From NCBI GenBank assembly GCA_903928395.1, contig CAIYQS010000094.1, forward strand, positions 1 through 14,592: 14,592 nucleotides of DNA, in the 5' to 3' direction. The position numbers and the translations under genes were made by a program. Every line of letters starts with the position of its first letter. Within the stretch, counting starts at the first letter, position 1. The notes beneath the pieces were generated by a model. The model had not been told where the DNA came from and did not search any database. It saw nothing but the letters and a program-made list of their open reading frames with translations. Shown one piece after another: positions 13,238 through 14,592 of this stretch. The stretch is from an uncultured Actinomycetes bacterium. Its GTDB lineage: Bacteria > Actinomycetota > Actinomycetes > Nanopelagicales > Nanopelagicaceae.

Positions 13238-14428
13238 GTGAGCGGATTTGGTTTTCTACCTAACGAAGGATTCTTTGATGCCAACGCTGCCCGCGATCCC
13301 AATTCCCCGATGTTACAACCAAGTGTGATGCGAGATTCTGCACGCAAGTTTTTGGCGACCCATAACGACGTTCCGGTTGGCCATGAAGATGTTCGCAAGA
13401 TTCAGGAAGCTATAGATATTGCCAATACCTGGATAGAGGACCGCACAGAATTCCCGGCAACCGTCACTAATTCGGATATTGCATGGAGTCGTAGAGACTG
13501 GGTTGATCAATCTATTAACGGCTGGCAAAAACTCGTGGAACCTCTTGCAAATGGCATGGTTGAAGCGCTCGGCAAGGTATTAAGTGAAATGGGTCCGGAA
13601 GCCGGATTTTTACCAGTCATGCGCGGTTTTATGGGACAGCTGATTGCGACGCAACTAGGGCAATCACTTGGAGCGCTAGCAGTAGGTCTGACAGGTTCGC
13701 AGGATGCCGCGGTCCCACTTTTTGACAAATCCGGTGCGCATTTAATTCCGCAAAATGTGAAACTCTGGGGTGAAGGCTTAGAAATACCAGAGCAAGAAAT
13801 CACTATTTATATCGCGCTGCGCGAAGTTGCTGCACAGCGTTTGTTTGCGCACACTCCGTGGTTACCAAACTACATTCGTGATCTCATCGAAAGTTATGGT
13901 CGCGGAATTACCGTTGACATCGAATCAATTCAACGACAAGCCGAAAGCGCCTTGAGCTCCGGAGAATTGGATATCAACAATCCAGAATCTATAACTATGG
14001 CAATCAATCAAGGAATGTTTCAACCAGAGCAGAGCGAAGCCCAGACCGCCGCATTGGCAAAACTGGAAATAACTTTTGCCCTTATTGAAGGCTGGATTGA
14101 TCATGTTGCGCATTTATCGGCAAAAGATCGTTTGCCATCTTTGGCAGCGCTGGAAGAAAGTTATCGCAGATCTAGAATCGAAAGTGCTCCAACACAACAA
14201 CTTTTTGCAATGCTCTTGGGATTACAAATTTCACCAAGAATGGCGCGTGAATGTTCTCAATTCTGGAATGAAATTTACTTAATAAGTGGTGAAGAAATTA
14301 GTGGTGTATCGGTTCGCGATCATCGTTGGGAAGATCCAGCGCTGTTGCCAACCGCCGAAGATATATCAGACCCTGCTAAATTTTTAGCAAGTACCACGGT
14401 TCCAGATGATCTCTCTGGATTAATTTAA
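13238..14428 (+). CDS. DUF2342/zincin-like metalloprotease family protein, active site apparently altered
   Basis: 396 residues, close to M. tuberculosis Rv3195. The start is GTG at 13238 because AGAGAGG lies 9 nt upstream; a TTG at 13229 would overlap that site. Family landmarks: a Trp-rich N-terminal third (IAWSRRDWVDQSINGW, 81-96), a Gly-rich hydrophobic segment (QLGQSLGALAVGLTGS, 139-154), the putative zincin helix YIALREVAAQRLFAHTPWL (191-209), IEGWIDHVAHLSAKDRLPS, and near the C-terminus RDHRWEDPALLPTAEDISDP. From memory, the usual helix is REAAHxRLFxHVPWL and the late motif WxHPDLLPT. Here the His after REVA is Ala199, and the late His is Asp. Zinc binding and proteolysis are therefore doubtful for this copy. 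Its position divergent from the UPF0182 pair resembles Rv3193c-Rv3195. A SigH-type promoter match lies upstream. Confidence 0.87.
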   Translation: MSGFGFLPNEGFFDANAARDPNSPMLQPSVMRDSARKFLATHNDVPVGHEDVRKIQEAIDIANTWIEDRTEFPATVTNSDIAWSRRDWVDQSINGWQKLVEPLANGMVEALGKVLSEMGPEAGFLPVMRGFMGQLIATQLGQSLGALAVGLTGSQDAAVPLFDKSGAHLIPQNVKLWGEGLEIPEQEITIYIALREVAAQRLFAHTPWLPNYIRDLIESYGRGITVDIESIQRQAESALSSGELDINNPESITMAINQGMFQPEQSEAQTAALAKLEITFALIEGWIDHVAHLSAKDRLPSLAALEESYRRSRIESAPTQQLFAMLLGLQISPRMARECSQFWNEIYLISGEEISGVSVRDHRWEDPALLPTAEDISDPAKFLASTTVPDDLSGLI

Positions 14429-14456
14429 CTAATTTGATTTAACTAAATAAAACTAA
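14423..14456. repeat. Short AT-rich direct repeats at the end of the zincin-like gene
   Basis: ATTTAACTAA occurs at 14423-14432 and 14437-14446, with a two-mismatch third copy ATAAAACTAA at 14447-14456. The first copy contains the stop codon. Function unknown; no terminator hairpin is attached. Confidence 0.5.
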
Positions 14457-14461
14457 AAAGC

Positions 14462-14513
14462 CAAATCCCCGGCCGCACGATTTGATGTCTGCCTTCCCCT
14501 TGCCTACATCAAA
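14462..14513 (+). promoter_or_regulatory. Overlapping inverted repeats in a possible gene leader
   Basis: CAAATC (14462-14467) can pair with GATTTG (14479-14484). TTTGATGT (14481-14488) can pair with ACATCAAA (14506-14513). The two stems share 14481-14484, so only one can form at a time. The loop of the second is pyrimidine-rich. This could be an attenuator-like leader or a protein-binding dyad before the gene starting at about 14532. Confidence 0.3.
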
Positions 14514-14531
14514 CGGTTATCCGAGGACTTG

Positions 14532-14592
14532 GTGAGTGAAACTTATGCTAACTCGCCTCGAATACCAAAAAGAAATGCCACAATTCTCATAA
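14532..14592 (+). CDS. Start of an unidentified gene, cut by window edge
   Basis: GTG at 14532 is preceded by GAGGA with a 4-nt gap, and its frame stays open for 20 codons to the end (starts MSETYANSPRIPK). Too little is visible to name it. The competing ATG at 14545 in another frame stops after 15 codons and has no ribosome site. Confidence 0.4.
   Translation, partial: MSETYANSPRIPKRNATILI

Noticed and set aside
14545..14592. 15-codon frame starting ATG at 14545
   Set aside because: It is very short, has no ribosome site, and another frame with GAGGA before GTG remains open to the window end.
1..14592. Mobile elements, CRISPR arrays, toxin-antitoxin or phage genes
   Set aside because: No transposase, integrase, regular repeat-spacer array or phage-like protein was found in any frame; all long frames are accounted for by housekeeping or membrane genes.

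Overview
The window looks like ordinary chromosome from a low-GC member of the Actinomycetota. I estimate base composition by eye at slightly under 50% GC. It has an actinobacterial SigR/SigH-RsrA pair, the order SRAP (YedK) - aroA - rsgA - hisN seen around sigH/aroA in Mycobacterium and Streptomyces, a UPF0182 protein and a DUF2342-type zincin. Small intergenic gaps, 4-nt ATGA gene overlaps and moderate GC fit streamlined freshwater lineages such as Nanopelagicales (acI). That placement is inference, not proven here. I see no mobile element, CRISPR array, prophage or rRNA.

Layout. 1-1386 (minus strand): the truncated end of a hotdog thioesterase-like gene, then anti-sigma factor rsrA and ECF sigma factor sigH, with rsrA translationally coupled to sigH. 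A near-perfect SigH-type promoter lies just before sigH, implying autoregulation. 1439-2158 (minus): an SRAP/HMCES-family protein, divergent from the next operon. 2191-5709 (plus): aroA, rsgA, hisN and an uncharacterised gene, each overlapping the next by 4 nt. The last gene looks like a detached, catalytically dead nucleotide-binding region of a P1B-type ATPase. 5706-8850 (minus): zwf, gnd and pgl, i.e. all three steps of the oxidative pentose phosphate pathway as one operon transcribed pgl-gnd-zwf. Coenzyme-binding residues suggest NAD rather than strict NADP use. 8976-9668 (plus): a small FAD/NAD(P) reductase. 9780-9853 (minus): initiator tRNA. 9945-13082 (minus): a small one-helix membrane protein followed by a 965-residue UPF0182 membrane protein. 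13238-14428 (plus): a zincin-like (DUF2342) protein whose expected zinc histidine seems to be missing. 14429-14592: a leader region rich in short repeats, then the first codons of another gene that runs off the window.

How the parts fit. SigH-RsrA is a thiol-redox switch. The SRAP protein shields abasic sites in single-stranded DNA. The pentose phosphate operon supplies reducing power and ribose phosphate. The aroA operon combines aromatic and histidine biosynthesis with ribosome assembly. A second SigH-type promoter match lies before the zincin gene, so the redox regulon may reach it. Several first-in-transcript genes have a -10-like box 6-7 nt before the start codon and no Shine-Dalgarno sequence, which suggests leaderless transcripts.
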